Positions 44,217 to 56,543 of a DNA stretch of 64,000 bases are shown in pieces. The stretch covers positions 124,001-188,000 of the forward strand of contig WPDH01000008.1 in the NCBI GenBank assembly GCA_019137255.1, in the 5' to 3' direction. The position numbers and the translations under genes are program-made. Each line of letters opens with the position of its first letter. Position 1 is the first letter of the stretch. The notes below the pieces were generated by a model. That model made no database searches. It saw only the letters and a program-made list of their open reading frames with translations, and was not told the origin of the DNA. Source of the stretch: Corinectria fuckeliana. Lineage: Eukaryota > Ascomycota > Sordariomycetes > Hypocreales > Nectriaceae.

Positions 44217-47200
44217 TTACTCGGCCTTCTTTGAGGTCTTGGTTCGGAGCTTCATCAGAGCGTACACCATGGCATACGAGCTCAAGGCGAAGATGACAAC
44301 GATGGCAGCATCTCTCCAGCCGTACATGTACTCCTTCAAGTTGAGCGTGCGCAAGTAGTCCTCGCCCTTGGTGTAAGAGCATACCTGGCAGTCGGACGTC
44401 GCGTCGGGGTTGATCAGGTTGCTCACGGCGCCGACGCCTTGCTCGAGGTAGTCGGCCAGATATTCGCGGCATGTGGTGCCGTTCGGGGGATCGAAGCGCG
44501 CGAGTTCGTCGTCATTGCACTCAACGTCGGCACCCCAGATATTGAAGACCAGCATGCTCCCCATCAGGTAGTTGAAGGGGTTCATCCAATAGATCCAGTA
44601 ACGCCAGAAGGCTTGGATCTGGCCATAAGGGACCAACACGCCGCAGAATGAGACCAGGGTGCCGATGATCAGGGGGTTGACGAGAGAAGCAAACACCTCG
44701 TTGGGTGCGTAGGCGGCGATGAACTGACCGATGCCAGTATAAACGAACTCGTACATCAGCATCACGAAAAAGGTGCCTCCGGCGCGGTTAGAATCACCAG
44801 GGAACCCAACAGTGTAATACCAGCAGACGAAATAGAGGACAGCGCAGACACACAGGTAGGGAACTTCGGAGACGATCAGGCCCGTCACGAAGGCCACCCA
44901 CGAGTACATCTTTGACTTCTTCTCGCGTGTCTCGAAGATGTCGCGACGGTGGATGAACAAAGGCTGGAGCTGAGCCATGACACCAGGGGCAACGAAGATG
45001 AAGTTGAAAATGGTGAACAACTTGAGCTGGAGCTCCCCGACCGAGTCGCCGATCATCCAAAAGGTAAAGCCGTTGAACAGAGCCGATGAAAGATGCAGAG
45101 CAGCCTTGTTGTTGATGTAGTCGACATTGCGGTAGAGGGCCACATTCATACGATGCGTCACCAGCTTAATCTGCTCCCACATGGGGGTGGCAAACTCGTT
45201 TCCGTCATCAAGAGTGCCCGGGGGCTTGGTTGCGGCCTCGGTGACGATGCGATCAACCTCCTTGCTCACGGTGTCGTACTCAGGTGAAGCAAGCCAAATC
45301 TGGTTCCAATCCTTGCCTTGGGACAGGTTACCAGAGACAACGTCAATCATGTGCTCAGCAGGGTTGACTTCCTTCGGGCAAGGCGCACCGAAGCGACCAA
45401 AATACTCCTTGACAACGTTGGCTTGATCACCAATGTCACCAAAGTAAACCGTCTTGCCACCCTTGGCAAGGAGGAGCAGTGTGTCAAACTGGGCGAAGAG
45501 CTGCGCGGACGGCTGATGGATAGTGACGAGGACAGCTTGGCCAACATCGGCCAACTTGCGGAGGAAGCGTACGGTATTGAAGGCCGACTGGCCGTCGAGA
45601 CCAGAGGTGGGTTCGTCGAGGAAAATTAGAATGCTGGGCTTGGAAACCAGCTCGACGCCAATTGTAACACGCTTGCGCTGTTCCACACTCAAGCCGGCGC
45701 CGACGTCTCCGATGAGGGTGTCTGCTAGGTCGTGGAGTTCCAGAAGATCAATGATGGTGTCGACGTATTTGAGCTTCTCGGCTCGAGGCGTTTCGCGGCT
45801 TTGACGCAAGAGGGCGGAGAACTCAAGGGCTTCGCGTACAGTGGCAAAAGGCTCGTGGACGTCCAATTGCTCGCAGTAGCCTGCTGACCGCTGAAACGAA
45901 ACTGGCAGAGGACGACCGTCAACCATGATTGAGCCGTGGATCGTTCCGTCAGTCTTGCGTTGGGCAAGCACATCCAGAAGAGTTGTCTTTCCTGCACCGG
46001 AAGATCCCATCAATGCGCCCAACATACCGGGCTTGACCCAGCCTTGGACATTGTCGAGAAGGGTACGGTCGCCCGAAGGAGTTTTGACAACGTAGGAGAG
46101 ATTCTTCCAGGTGAAGACAGACGTGTTGCGAACGAGATCCGGCGAGTTCGAGTTATCATCAGAAGCGTCGTCCACCATAGGTCCACCCTCTCGATCACTG
46201 ACTGCCTTCTTCTCTCCAACCTGTCCCTCTTCATCGACTTGGCGGAGCGGGGCAGCCATGTGAGCGTTCTCACGAGGGATAAGCAGACTAGGACCGTCCT
46301 CGGAGGCAGATCGCCACGCGCTGGTCTTGACGACGGTGATGGCGACGAAGAGCGCCCACCAGGCCCAAATGATTCCAAAGTTCCTCCAAAGAGTAGAGTG
46401 GCTATACGACAGCGAGGAAAGGTAATCATCACCCGTGACAAAAGACTGTCCATACTGGGCGCCGCCAACGCCAGCACAGGCCTGGTTGGCGGCGTTCGTG
46501 AACGACGGGCCACTGGGGACCAGGTTGGAGCCAACACAAGGAATGATCTTGCCGTGGAACTCGTTGGACAGTAGCGCGTTGAAAGCATAAGACATGGGGT
46601 TGATCCAGTAGATCCAAACGAACCACGGATGCATTTGCGGCTTCTGGATCATGTATCCGGAGTAGATGACGGTAGTGCTGATCAGGAAGCCAGAAACCTT
46701 GGAAGCGCCATCGAAGGTGCTGAACGCAGCGCCGACAGCTCGGAAAAGTGCGGTCATGCAGATGGTGATAGCAATAAGCAGGATCCAGAAGGTGAAGAAG
46801 GCGCCAGCCGATGAGGTCAGACCAACCATGAAGTACAAGATGAGAGAGAAGGTTGACACCTGGAATAAGATGACCGGGATATCGGCGGTGATCTGCGCAA
46901 TGCAGAAAGCAGCGGGATGGAAATAGGCAAAGGATTTGTGCTTGAGCAACACGGGACGGCCGGTGAACGAGTCGGTGACTTCAGACATGGAAAGCAGAGA
47001 GTTAAACAGGACAGCGAAGAAACAGGCACCAGACTTGATGAACAGTCCGGCGGACGTGTCGGGTGCGTTGTAGAACAGGGATCCAGCAATCAGGGCCTGG
47101 ATGATGGTCGAGACCTGCTTGATGACGAATGAGGCCATGTCTCCGGCGAGGATTTGATACTGGCGTTGGACGCAAGCCTTGACTTGGGAGATGAAGCCCA

Positions 47201-48494
47201 CTGTCATGGGACTGTTTGCTGACAGCTTCTTGTCCTTTTCGTACTTGACGCCCTCTTGGAAGAGCTTGGTCCTCTCCCTGGCTGCTTCTGTGGTCGGGTA
47301 GTCGTATTCGCCGATCATGCGCTGGTAGATGGGCGACTTTTCGTACTCGGCCCGGAGCGCATCAGCGTTGCGGGGGAATCGATCATCAAAGCCAGGTCGG
47401 ATAGCTCGCTCGGTGGGGACCGTGACTCCAGTCAGGTAGTCAGCCACGTTGGCTCCGTGTTGGCAGATGAATCCCAAGTTCTCCATGAAGGGTCTGGCTT
47501 CCTTCATCGATCCATAGTACACCTCTTTTCCTTCGTCGAGGACAAGGACCTTGTCGAACATGTTGTAAATGCCGTTTCCGGCTTGGTAAAGCGTGACAAT
47601 GGAAGCGAGGCCGAGCACATCTGTCATAGCTCGAATGGCCTTGGTGTATTCCAGGGCGCTATGTGAAGTTAGCATATCGATCGGATAGTATTATTGAGGG
47701 GGAGGGGTAACTTACGTGCTAGCATCTAGACCTCGAGTAGAGTTGTCCCAGCAGTAGACCGAGCCTCGGGTGGCCAGGGTCTCAATGATGGAGACACGCT
47801 TGCGCTCACCACCAGATACACCTCGGACGAAGGCGTTGCCGACCTTTGTATCAAGTGTATGCTCAATACCCATGGACTGCAGCAAAAAATCGCGCGATTC
47901 AACTCGCAGTTCTTCCCTAGTGACGCCGCTGGGAAGGTGAAAGGGGATCTTGAGGCGGGTAGCGAAGTCCATGGTTTGCCCGACAGTAAGTGAAGGGAAG
48001 AACAGCTCCTCTTCAGTGTTCATGACGATCTGACCACGGTAGCGTTTCGCCTCCTGAGCTGTCATGGATCCGTAATGAACCTCGCCAGAGACGTTGGCGT
48101 ACCCGCTGCGTTTGTTGGCAAGCATGTTCAACAAGGTTGTGCATCCAGAGCCTGGCCGTCCGAGAACAAGCAGCATCTCTCCAGGCTTAACGCAGCCATG
48201 ACTGTTGTCGACAATTGTCTTTAGCGGAGCCTTGTGTCGAGATTCCTTGATTAGCTTCGGGATGTTGAACTGAGAAAAGACATTTTCGTGAATGGCGGCA
48301 TCGGCACTAATAGCTTCGACGGTGAGGTTTTGCCAAGTCACACCGAGTTCCCTTTCGGGAGACCCGGCTGCCTGGTCTCGTTCCTTGAAGGCGGCAACCT
48401 TGGGTTTCAACGCCCATTCGGCGTCGTCGTTTCCGATATCTTGGAAGCCAGTCTTGTCGTAGACGGTCTGCGACCCATCGCCGTCCGAGTCCAT
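44217..48494 (-). CDS. Full-size PDR-type (ABCG) ABC transporter
   Basis: Exons 48494-47716 and 47658-44217 (57-bp intron, GTAAGT...ATAG) give 1406 aa, the usual size for the pleiotropic drug resistance subfamily. The ATG at 48494 is in a perfect CCACCATGG context. The layout is NBD1-TMD1-NBD2-TMD2. NBD1 has the degenerate Walker A GRPGSGCTT (about 112-120), the signature VSGGERKR (about 226-233) and Walker B ending WDN instead of DE. NBD2 has the canonical Walker A GSSGAGKTT (about 811-819), the degenerate signature LSVEQRKR (about 916) and Walker B LIFLDEPTSG (about 937). This crossed asymmetry, one catalytic and one degenerate site, is the PDR hallmark. Two blocks of six helices follow the NBDs. 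It should export hydrophobic compounds or lipids across the plasma membrane. It is divergent from a Zn2Cys6 regulator 1.7 kb away. Confidence 0.96.
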
Positions 48495-50194
48495 GGTGGA
48501 TGACAGGCTTCGTTCAATGCAGCTGAGAGACGTAGCCACAAGCGCCTATTATATCCAAGAAAGCAAGGCACTGAGGCGATTGGGATGACGAGAAAACAAA
48601 TTATAGAGGTATGGATTTGATTCCTGGCAACAAACAGGACGGCAATTGCGTACATATATCAACCAACATCGAAAAGGAGAGTTCGCGTCGGACATGCTAA
48701 GAAGTCCGAAGCACTGGGTCCCGCTGGTTCACTGGAGACTTTGGCGGGGATGGTCAGTAGCCCGACCGGAAGTTGGCACGGAGGAATGAGATAGAACATT
48801 TCGAATAGTTGACTGGGGTCTGTTTTGGCGGATCCAAAGGGTCCACTTGGACCTTGATACACTTCAACGACATGTCTTTGTTGGTGGGAGAGTGGATCGC
48901 GCATTCGCGTACTCCGTACATACGGGCGGAGTCGTCGAAGATGCCGCCGCTTAGTCACCGGATGGGTTGGATGGATATGGCAAACAGGATGGGATGGATA
49001 TGTGGGCGCAAACAGCATGGGACAGAGGCGAGGGAGAAAGCAAGCAACCCCGGTGATGGCGTCAGCCTGGTAGGGCAAAGGGTCAAGGAAAGACGTTGAA
49101 GATGGTGCATGGCCACCTCGACGTGTCCCTGGCGCAAGATGACGAAGAGATGGGGCGGAGAGCCCACGGAGATCGGGAGTATAATCGACGTTCGGTCCAA
49201 AGTCGATTGTCAGATCAAGCTTCCTTCGGCCTTGCTCGCGTCGCGATGAGCCATGGAGGCCGTGGTCGAAGGAGAACTCGGCACGACCCATGTCCGAGAA
49301 ATGCCGTGATGACGTTTGGCGAGATGTTGGGGGAGGATTCAGGCCGAGCCACGGTGACTAAGCGGAGGCTGAGAACCTTTGAGACTCGCCAAACCCCCGT
49401 GAACCTAAGAAACGAGGACCCTCCGGATATACTTTGCCCACTGGAGCTGGGCGGCCGACTATCTACCTAATTAGTCCTCCCACATGGAAAGCCGGGGCCT
49501 CCCGCCATTGCCGTCATTGTTAGGCTGGTTCTCACTTCACTAGGCTAATCTCTCGGATTGCATCGTGGACGCCAACTGGCTCAGAGACCTATCTATGTAC
49601 TATGCAGAAGCATGAACGAGCCTCCTCCTTGTGGGGCGCCTGAGAAACGAGGACCGTGACCATCCCTCTTTAGGCCTCTTTGGAGCCGTAGAACTGCCGC
49701 TTACTCAGCGGATATCCCACCGCCGCCCGCGATACTGCCATTCTCGCGAGTCTTGTTTTCACCAACGTTGCCCCGCGGGATCCGTCGGCAGCTTCTGTCG
49801 GTTTGCCTTGCCTCGGCGTTCCCTGAAGTCCACTTCCTCCGACTCTGTGAGGGTTCCAGCGTTTGAGGGTGTCCTCGGGGTTCACACGTCGTCACCCTAC
49901 GCCTCGCAACAGAGCCGCCCGCCCTGATCCGGCCGACCCGCTCATCGGCCCTTACTAGCCGGCCTTTACTACACGATATCCTTACAAGTCGGCATTTACG
50001 GCCTTCACCTCGTTGTACCTTCTCTCCTCCGTGCCCCGGATCCGAGACTTCTCGGCACTTTCGAGGCCCCGACAGCGCTGACTTAAGGAGTGCCAGGCCT
50101 CGCTCACTCTTAACCGTGCCCCAACCCAGCATTACTTAATCGGGGTCTCTGCCGGATCACCGCCGGGCCACCGCCGGACCACCGCCGGACCACC
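48495..50194. promoter_or_regulatory. Shared 1.7-kb divergent promoter region (ABC transporter / regulator)
   Basis: No gene is recognised; the 210-codon minus frame at 48659-49291 has no domain and lies where the ABC leader and promoter should be. The region is long for a fungal intergenic space and serves both divergent genes. CCAAT- or CGG-triplet sites may be present, but I do not single any out. Confidence 0.4.
50156..50193 (+). repeat. CCACCGCCGGA tandem repeat touching a start codon
   Basis: About three and a half imperfect copies of an 11-12-bp GC-rich unit lie directly in front of the regulator ATG at 50195; the final CCACC forms its Kozak context. Confidence 0.8.
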
Positions 50195-52677
50195 ATGGTG
50201 CAAAAGAAGGCCTGCGATGCATGCCACAAAAGAAAGGTACGTACTTCGTTTGTGGTCCACTCGCCGACTTCTGTCTCCAATCTGGGGACCCCTTGGGCTT
50301 AATGTGGTCTACCCTTCATCGCACCTTGGCATCTTGTCGTCCCACAGCTGCCAAGCCTGACAAGAACGGACCTATAGACGGTTCGTCCATTCGCTCGCTA
50401 ACAACTCCCCTAAACAGATCCAGTGTGACTCGGCCAGCCCTGAAAACCCCTGCAATTGGTGCGATCACCATGGCCTTGTCTGCACCTTCAACAGGGCGAG
50501 AGGCAGGAAAAGACACCCGAAACCCAGGTGAGCCTACCCCATCTGCACTACTATGCGGCGTCGCCCTCACGACCAATGGCCATTGAACCTCGTCTAACAC
50601 GCCTGGCTTGGGCTCTTCGCCAGACCCAAGACAAATGTCGAACAGAGCCTGTCTGAGCGACTTGAACACATCGAGGGTGTTCTAGCTAAAACCATTGCTC
50701 ACCATGAGAACGCCAACACATCCTCAGCTGCATCTACAGTCTCGACCCCTCCAACCTTCTCGCCAGCTCCTCTCGCCACATTGAATGCGCCCGGCAAGGA
50801 ACCAGTGAGCCTTGGAGACCAATTTGCCGCTTTCGAATCATCGCATTCGCCCTTCGCCTCAACCCCTGGCACTAGCTTCGTCACCGGCGTCTCATTTGGC
50901 CATATTCACTACGCCGGATATCATGTCGGCCAGATCAGCTCCCATAACGGCATGCCCATACTCTCCGAGGAAGGCCGCAAATGGATCTCGTCAAGAACCG
51001 GCGAGGAAGTCTCATTCAGCAAGTTCCATCTCAGCTTCCAAAAACGAACTCTTCCCCCTATGCTATCGCCCCGGCACTTCTATACCTCTTCAGCCGAGCT
51101 TTACAAGCTGCCTGACCGGAATATTGCGGACCAAGTCATGCACGTATTCTTCAACTCTGCGTTCAGGCTAGTCTTCCCAGTCGTCGACCCCGTTCTCTTT
51201 GAGGAAACCATGGCACTGGCATACGAGCCCTGGGATGGACAGCCGAACCTCGAACGCATCAGCGCCAAAGGCTGTGTTCTAGCCTTTTTGTCCATTATGT
51301 GTCTTTTTCAGGGGTCAATCAACAACATACCCAATATAGACAGCGATAACTGTGCAATCAAAGCGCATTGTTTGCTGTCCGACGTTTTCGAAGATTCTAG
51401 CATTGTCAGTCTTCAGACTGTCTTCATGTTGGTGCGTATGCTTGGACTTTTCTTAAACCACCCTCAATCCTTCGCAGCTAACTCGATGACATTCACTTAG
51501 CACATGCACCAGACCTTTTCGGGCCGGTTGCAATCAGCAGCCATGTTGCACTCTATCGCCTGCCGCATTGTTTTCATGCTTGGAGGGCATACGTACAAAC
51601 CAGTGAAGGCTTTTGGCTCGGAAGCCACCTACAAAGAGCGGGAAGCCCGCCACTTGCGAATGTTATTCTGGTTGTGCTACATTTTCGACAAGGACATTGC
51701 GCTGCGGACCGGTCAACCGCCTCTAATGTCCGACGACTACTGCGACCTTACTCTGCCCGAAAACTACGTAGAGTGCTACTTCTATCTGCCTAGCCTTGAT
51801 GAGAGCTCCGATTCTCCGTCTCGCATGTATGACGAGCTCACTCCTCATCTCCCTGGGGACCCACGCTTGAGTCATCTCAAGGACAAAACCTGTCGTCTTC
51901 TTTACTCAGCCCAAGCTCTAAGAAAAACAGGTGCTGAGATGTTCCGGGACATTCGAGAGCTTGATGATGAGCTCGAAAACTGGCGACTATCAATCCCACC
52001 CGACTTTCGGCCTACACTCTCGATATCGGAGAAAATTACAGTCTCGTTCCCAGCCATGAGGCTTCCACGAAGCATGCGGCACATCTGCTTGCACCTTGAG
52101 TATCACCATTTGATGACAACAATCCATAGGGCCAGTGGGAGATTCTATGCAATGCAGGCCGAGAGCGGCGCAAAGGAAAGCGAGTGGAACGGTGGCGTTG
52201 AATCCAGCATTGCGCTCTCTTTGGAAGCAAGTCGCTCCACGGTCATCTATCTGAGAGCCGCAATCAACGGGCTCGCGGGCGAAGCATTTTGGTGAGTTGG
52301 CACGTGCCCATTCCGCTCAGTATTCCAGTCTTTACCCGCATCTTCCGTTCAATACCCAACCCAAGAGGGCATCCGCATTGGCTAACCCATATACCTTTAG
52401 GGTCATTGTGTTCTATCCTACCTCTGCCATCATGACACTCTTCCTCAACATCATCATGTACCCTCTAGACCCGCAAGCCAAGCTCGATATCGACCTCCTC
52501 AGCGCGGCTGCCGATCTGATCAGGAGCATGCCAGTACGAAAGATGACTTCCTACGAGATTGGGCACATGAAGCTAGTCAACGATTTCGTTGCAGAACTTA
52601 TACGACTTGCAAATTGCGCCGTAGCTAAAGCGAAGAGAGAGCGAGAGCAAGAATTACAGGACGGCGCGGTAGCATGA
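50195..52677 (+). CDS. Zn2Cys6 fungal transcription factor
   Basis: Five exons: 50195-50236, 50418-50527, 50624-51431, 51501-52291 and 52401-52677, all in phase, give 675 aa. The first intron (181 bp) splits the zinc cluster, a common feature of this family. The cluster is complete: C7, C10, C17, C26, C29, C36 (CX2C X6 C X8 C X2C X6 C), followed by a basic RARGRKRHPK linker and a short coiled coil (about 58-70) for dimerisation. The middle region, from about 180 onward, matches the fungal-specific regulatory domain: a VFFNSAFRLVFPVVDP piece, then the block RHLRMLFWLCYIFDKDIALRTGQPPL near 370-395. It should bind CGG-type DNA and respond to a metabolite. Its position back to back with the ABC transporter and upstream of a monooxygenase and a carrier suggests a pathway-specific regulator; this is inference. 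Confidence 0.93.
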
Positions 52678-53140
52678 GGCACGGAATAATTTAATAGATG
52701 GGGAACATGTTTTTAGAATTCTTAACAATGTAAAGCAAAGTTGGTCGGCCACTTGGTTCTACATTTTAGGCAATAAAGATGAGTAGACAGTTAAAGATTT
52801 TAAATTCTCTGCAATATGATCCAGTTAGAGCATGGGGCTGCGGAAATCTCCGGACTTTATAGAACATACGTCTGGATTGAGAATCCTCGCAAGTTGGATA
52901 TCCGCCTACATGGTGGCAGAAAGACTAGACAGATAATACGTGGGGAACCTGGTAATAGGAGGCTGTAACTGGTAACGACGTCTCTCAGAAACTGGAGGTC
53001 CAAGGAGTATAGGGTAAGTCCTGTCGCGCGCTTTACGTATAGTTGACGGCCCCGAAGCGAGACACGCTTTTTACGCTGTTAGAATTGAGATCTGGTGTAG
53101 AATTTTGAGAAATGGTCCTACACGGTTCCTAATTACTCCC

Positions 53141-53220
53141 TGTCACATCCAGTATTTAGACCAGCTTAGTACTTTACATCAGCTTAGTGCACATTACCTT
53201 TTGCTGTACCTGGGAATGCA
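53141..53220 (+). repeat. Dispersed 80-bp repeat, copy A
   Basis: Begins TGTCACATCCAGTATTTAG and contains CATTACCTTTTGCTG. It matches copies at 53405-53484 and 60203-60282 with scattered, mostly transition, differences. Confidence 0.85.
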
Positions 53221-53404
53221 GTTCAGTGTAGCCTCTAAACCATCTAGCACCACTTATTATTACGTACTATTTTTAGCAAGAATTCATTAATGGTTTAAAT
53301 GATTCTAGGCCCATTTTCTATGTTATGTACTCATTCTCTTTCCAAATCCCCTCCTTGGGTAGACTAATCGCTTTGTATGTTAGACTGACACTGCAAGGGT
53401 CAAC

Positions 53405-53484
53405 TGTCGCATTCAGCATTTAGGCCAGCTTAACACATAGCATTAGCGTAGTGCGCATTACCTTTTGCTGCAACTGGAAATGCG
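53405..53484 (+). repeat. Dispersed 80-bp repeat, copy B
   Basis: Same orientation as copy A, 264 bp downstream; contains GTAGTGCGCATTACCTTTTG. Confidence 0.85.
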
Positions 53485-53829
53485 ATATAGACCACATTCA
53501 TACTACAGTGATGTTAGATCGCGACCTAGTAACGCCGCGACATCTGTGATTCGAAGCAATTTAGAGCGATGCTGAATTCATTCCTTGTGATGTCGTGATA
53601 CTTGCATGCACTACATACAATACGGGAAAAGCTCCGGGTGGAGATGTGACTCCCATCGATAGCTTGAGGGAGCCTGGATTGCGTGCTTCAGATGCCAAGG
53701 AGAACTGCCCCTTTTTCTAAACACCTGAGAAAAGTGCGCTCATTATTATATATCTGGAGACTGGGTAATGACTTGGGTGCTGGGCACAAATATTACGGTA
53801 GCGATATCAGCAGTTTAATAACCCTCAAT

Positions 53830-55502
53830 ATGAGCCACTCAAGCGAACCAAGAGTTACCGACAAGAAAACATGGATTATCAATGCTTTTTCGATGAATCA
53901 GCCTTCCTATGTTGCACCAGGTAGGGCTTACGTACTTGGAATCCATGCTGAACACTGCAAACCTATTTGCTGCTGTTTACTGTTACCTATGTTATCGCAT
54001 GCTTACAACCTCACGTAGGCCTCTGGAGACACCCTCGCAACCAGAATGCACGATACAATGAAATCAGCTATTGGGTCGAGCTGGCCAAGCTCCTCGAAGG
54101 CAATTTCCATGCCATATTCTTAGCAGATGTCTTGGGACCTTATGATGTCTACAAGGGGCCGAGCAATTTCAAACCTGTGTTGGCTGGAGCAGCTCAATTC
54201 CCCGTTTCGGACCCTTCGTAAGTCATCATGCTGCTTTAATATTAGATGACTCCAGCTGACGTGCCACCATAGTTTAGTGATTGCCGCAATGGCAGCGGTG
54301 ACCAAGTCTCTATCCTTCGGTCTGACGGCTTCCACTACATATGAAGCACCATATGCGCTGGCGCGCCGATTCGCTACTCTTGATCATCTCACCAACGGGC
54401 GGATTGCTTGGAATGTAGTCACGAGCTACCTTGATAGTGCTGCTAAAAGCTTCGGTTTGAAGCAGCAGATTCCTCATGATGAGCGCTATGCTATTGCCGA
54501 CGAATTTCTGGAAGTCACCTATAAGCTGCTCGAGGGCTCTTGGAGAGACGACGCTGTGATCAAGGACGAGACCACGAGACAATACACGCATCCTGATCGT
54601 GTCAGACGAATCGACCACGAAGGGTAAGCACACGGGGAAGAAATACATGACACTTATTCACGTTCTTCGCATGGAAATGTGCTGACATCAACTCTAGAAA
54701 GTACTTCCAAGTTGCAGGCCCCCATTTGGTTGAGCCTTCGAGACAACGGACGCCTTTCATCTTCCAGGCCGGGGCCAGCAACGCAGGCAAAATATTTGCT
54801 ACCAAACACGCGGAAGCTATGTTTCTCCCCGGCATGGATATAACGCTGGTGAAGAAGTTGGTGACGAATATCCGCCAAACCGCTGCGGAGCAAGGCCGCG
54901 ATCCCCGAAGTCTGAAGCTCATTGCAGGGATCCATATCGTCCTCGCTGAGACGGACGAAGAGGCACAGAGAAAGTACGAAGAGTATCTTTCCTACGCCGA
55001 TATAGAAGGATCGCTGGCCTTGTTTGGTGGCTGGACTGGCACCGACCTGTCCGCGTTCCCCGACGATGCCGACCTCAAATTCACGGGCCCCCCAGCCATG
55101 CAGAGTATGGTAGAGACTTGGAGCGAGACAATCCCCGGCAGCGACAACATCAAGTGGACCAAGGCACGAGTCTCTCAGGAGTTGGCGCTCGGAGGAGCGC
55201 ACACGCGAGCTGTCGGCTCTGCCAAGACGGTGGCCGACATACTCGAGAAATGGGTCGAAGAGACGGACGTCGATGGCTTCAATTTCTCCTACGCTATCAT
55301 TCCGGGGGATCTAGAAGACCATGCCAGGTACCTCGTCCCTGAGCTCAAGGCTCGCGGAGTGTTCTGGGACCCTGCTTCTGCCGAGGGCAAGACGACGCGG
55401 GAGATCTTCCTAGGAGAGGACTTTTCGCTGGGCGGGAGGTTGAGCAGTGATCATCCCGGAGCTCAGTTCAAGTGGAGTGCTGAGTTTGGGGATAAAGCTT
55501 GA
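53830..55502 (+). CDS. NtaA/SnaA/DszA-type flavin-dependent monooxygenase
   Basis: Exons 53830-53920, 54019-54217, 54273-54623 and 54698-55502 join in phase to 481 aa, the usual length. It belongs to the bacterial-luciferase-like fold. The order of blocks matches the nitrilotriacetate/desulfurisation branch: INAFSMNQPSYVAPGLWRHP (about 17-36), YWVELAKLLEGNFHAIFLAD, the GPYDVYKG block, FGLTASTTYEAPYALARRFA (about 112-131), HLTNGRIAWNVVTSY (flavin pocket, about 134-148) and FIFQAGASNAGKIFATKHAEAMF in exon 4. These enzymes use FMNH2 delivered by a separate reductase and O2 to cleave C-N or C-S bonds. No reductase gene is in the window. It lies 1.15 kb after the Zn2Cys6 regulator and 1 kb before an UNC93-like carrier on the same strand. 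Fungal copies of this family were often acquired from bacteria. Confidence 0.92.
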
Positions 55503-56543
55503 CAGACGGTATTTTGATCAGTTGATTGAGCTGTAGCTGTGCGTCAGGAATTAATAGCACTCTGTGGCGTAGCAGTCTGTACATGAGCACCATAGCGCGG
55601 CCACTTATCTCTTGCTTAACTCATGTTTCTTGTTATGTTGAACATGAAAATCGCGGCTACATCTTGTATTATTCTTTCTATAAGCTAATTTTCCAACCGT
55701 CTTTGGGGCTGTTGCTGTAATACTGTAAGAGCTACATGGGGCGATACTTAGAAATACAGGCTTTAGATTAAGAATGTAATTATGTGACTATCTTTATATA
55801 CATTTTTATAGGCACCAAACCATCCCTCTCATATTGCCTGTAGGTAGATGTGTTGTTGGTAATTGTATCCGTTGATTCGTTTCGACGGGCATGGCCGAAC
55901 ATCGGCCACCGCCGACACCACCTACATCAATCGCTTGGGATCACCATGCGAGATTATCAGCACGTAGCATCGTGCCGGTGTCTCGCACCGATTTACGGAA
56001 TAGTAGATCTACACGGCCGGAGCATAGTTCCTCGCAGACACTAGCGCGCTTGCGACTCCAAGGCTCTCGATCACGCAACAGGGGGGCCGTGAGCCTGCCA
56101 AGAGAACGCCGTGCCCAGCGCCAAGGGACTATGGAGAGCGCTTTGCCGGTAATGGAGTTGGCCGATGGCGCACAGCGTAGGCGACAGGCGGCGGGTTATC
56201 TCACGCTCTGAAAACATATCTAAGCTCCACGTTGACGACCTTTATGTTCAATAGGCCACGCAAGCAGGCACACAAATCTAGGACGGTGAAAGCTGCGTTC
56301 TCTGAGATGCCCAGAGACTAGTGGGCTTAGGTGTATTCCTCATTGCTGGGGTTCAGTGGTGTCATTGGTATAATCCGTCTGGACGGTAACCGTACTCAGT
56401 TCAGGGTGTTTGGTAGGTATATAGCAGACTTCTTCTGGCACACCGACAAAGATCTGCCTGTGAAGCACTGTCGTAATTATCCAGATATAGCAAAGGGTAC
56501 ATACAGAGGCAGATCTCTGCATAATTTTGCATTTACAAGGGGA
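55503..56543. other. Intergenic, no gene recognised
   Basis: An arginine-rich plus-strand frame at 55891-56211 has no recognisable domain. 56300-56543 is probably the promoter and leader of the carrier gene. Confidence 0.45.

Larger units (their letters stand above)
52678..53829. other. Intergenic with two copies of an 80-bp dispersed repeat
   Basis: No gene. Contains two of the three copies of a short dispersed repeat, listed separately. A TATA-like TTATTATATATC sits near 53742, upstream of the monooxygenase. Confidence 0.5.

Noticed and set aside
48659..49291. 210-codon minus frame as a gene
   Set aside because: Lies in the leader/promoter of the ABC transporter; low complexity, no domain.
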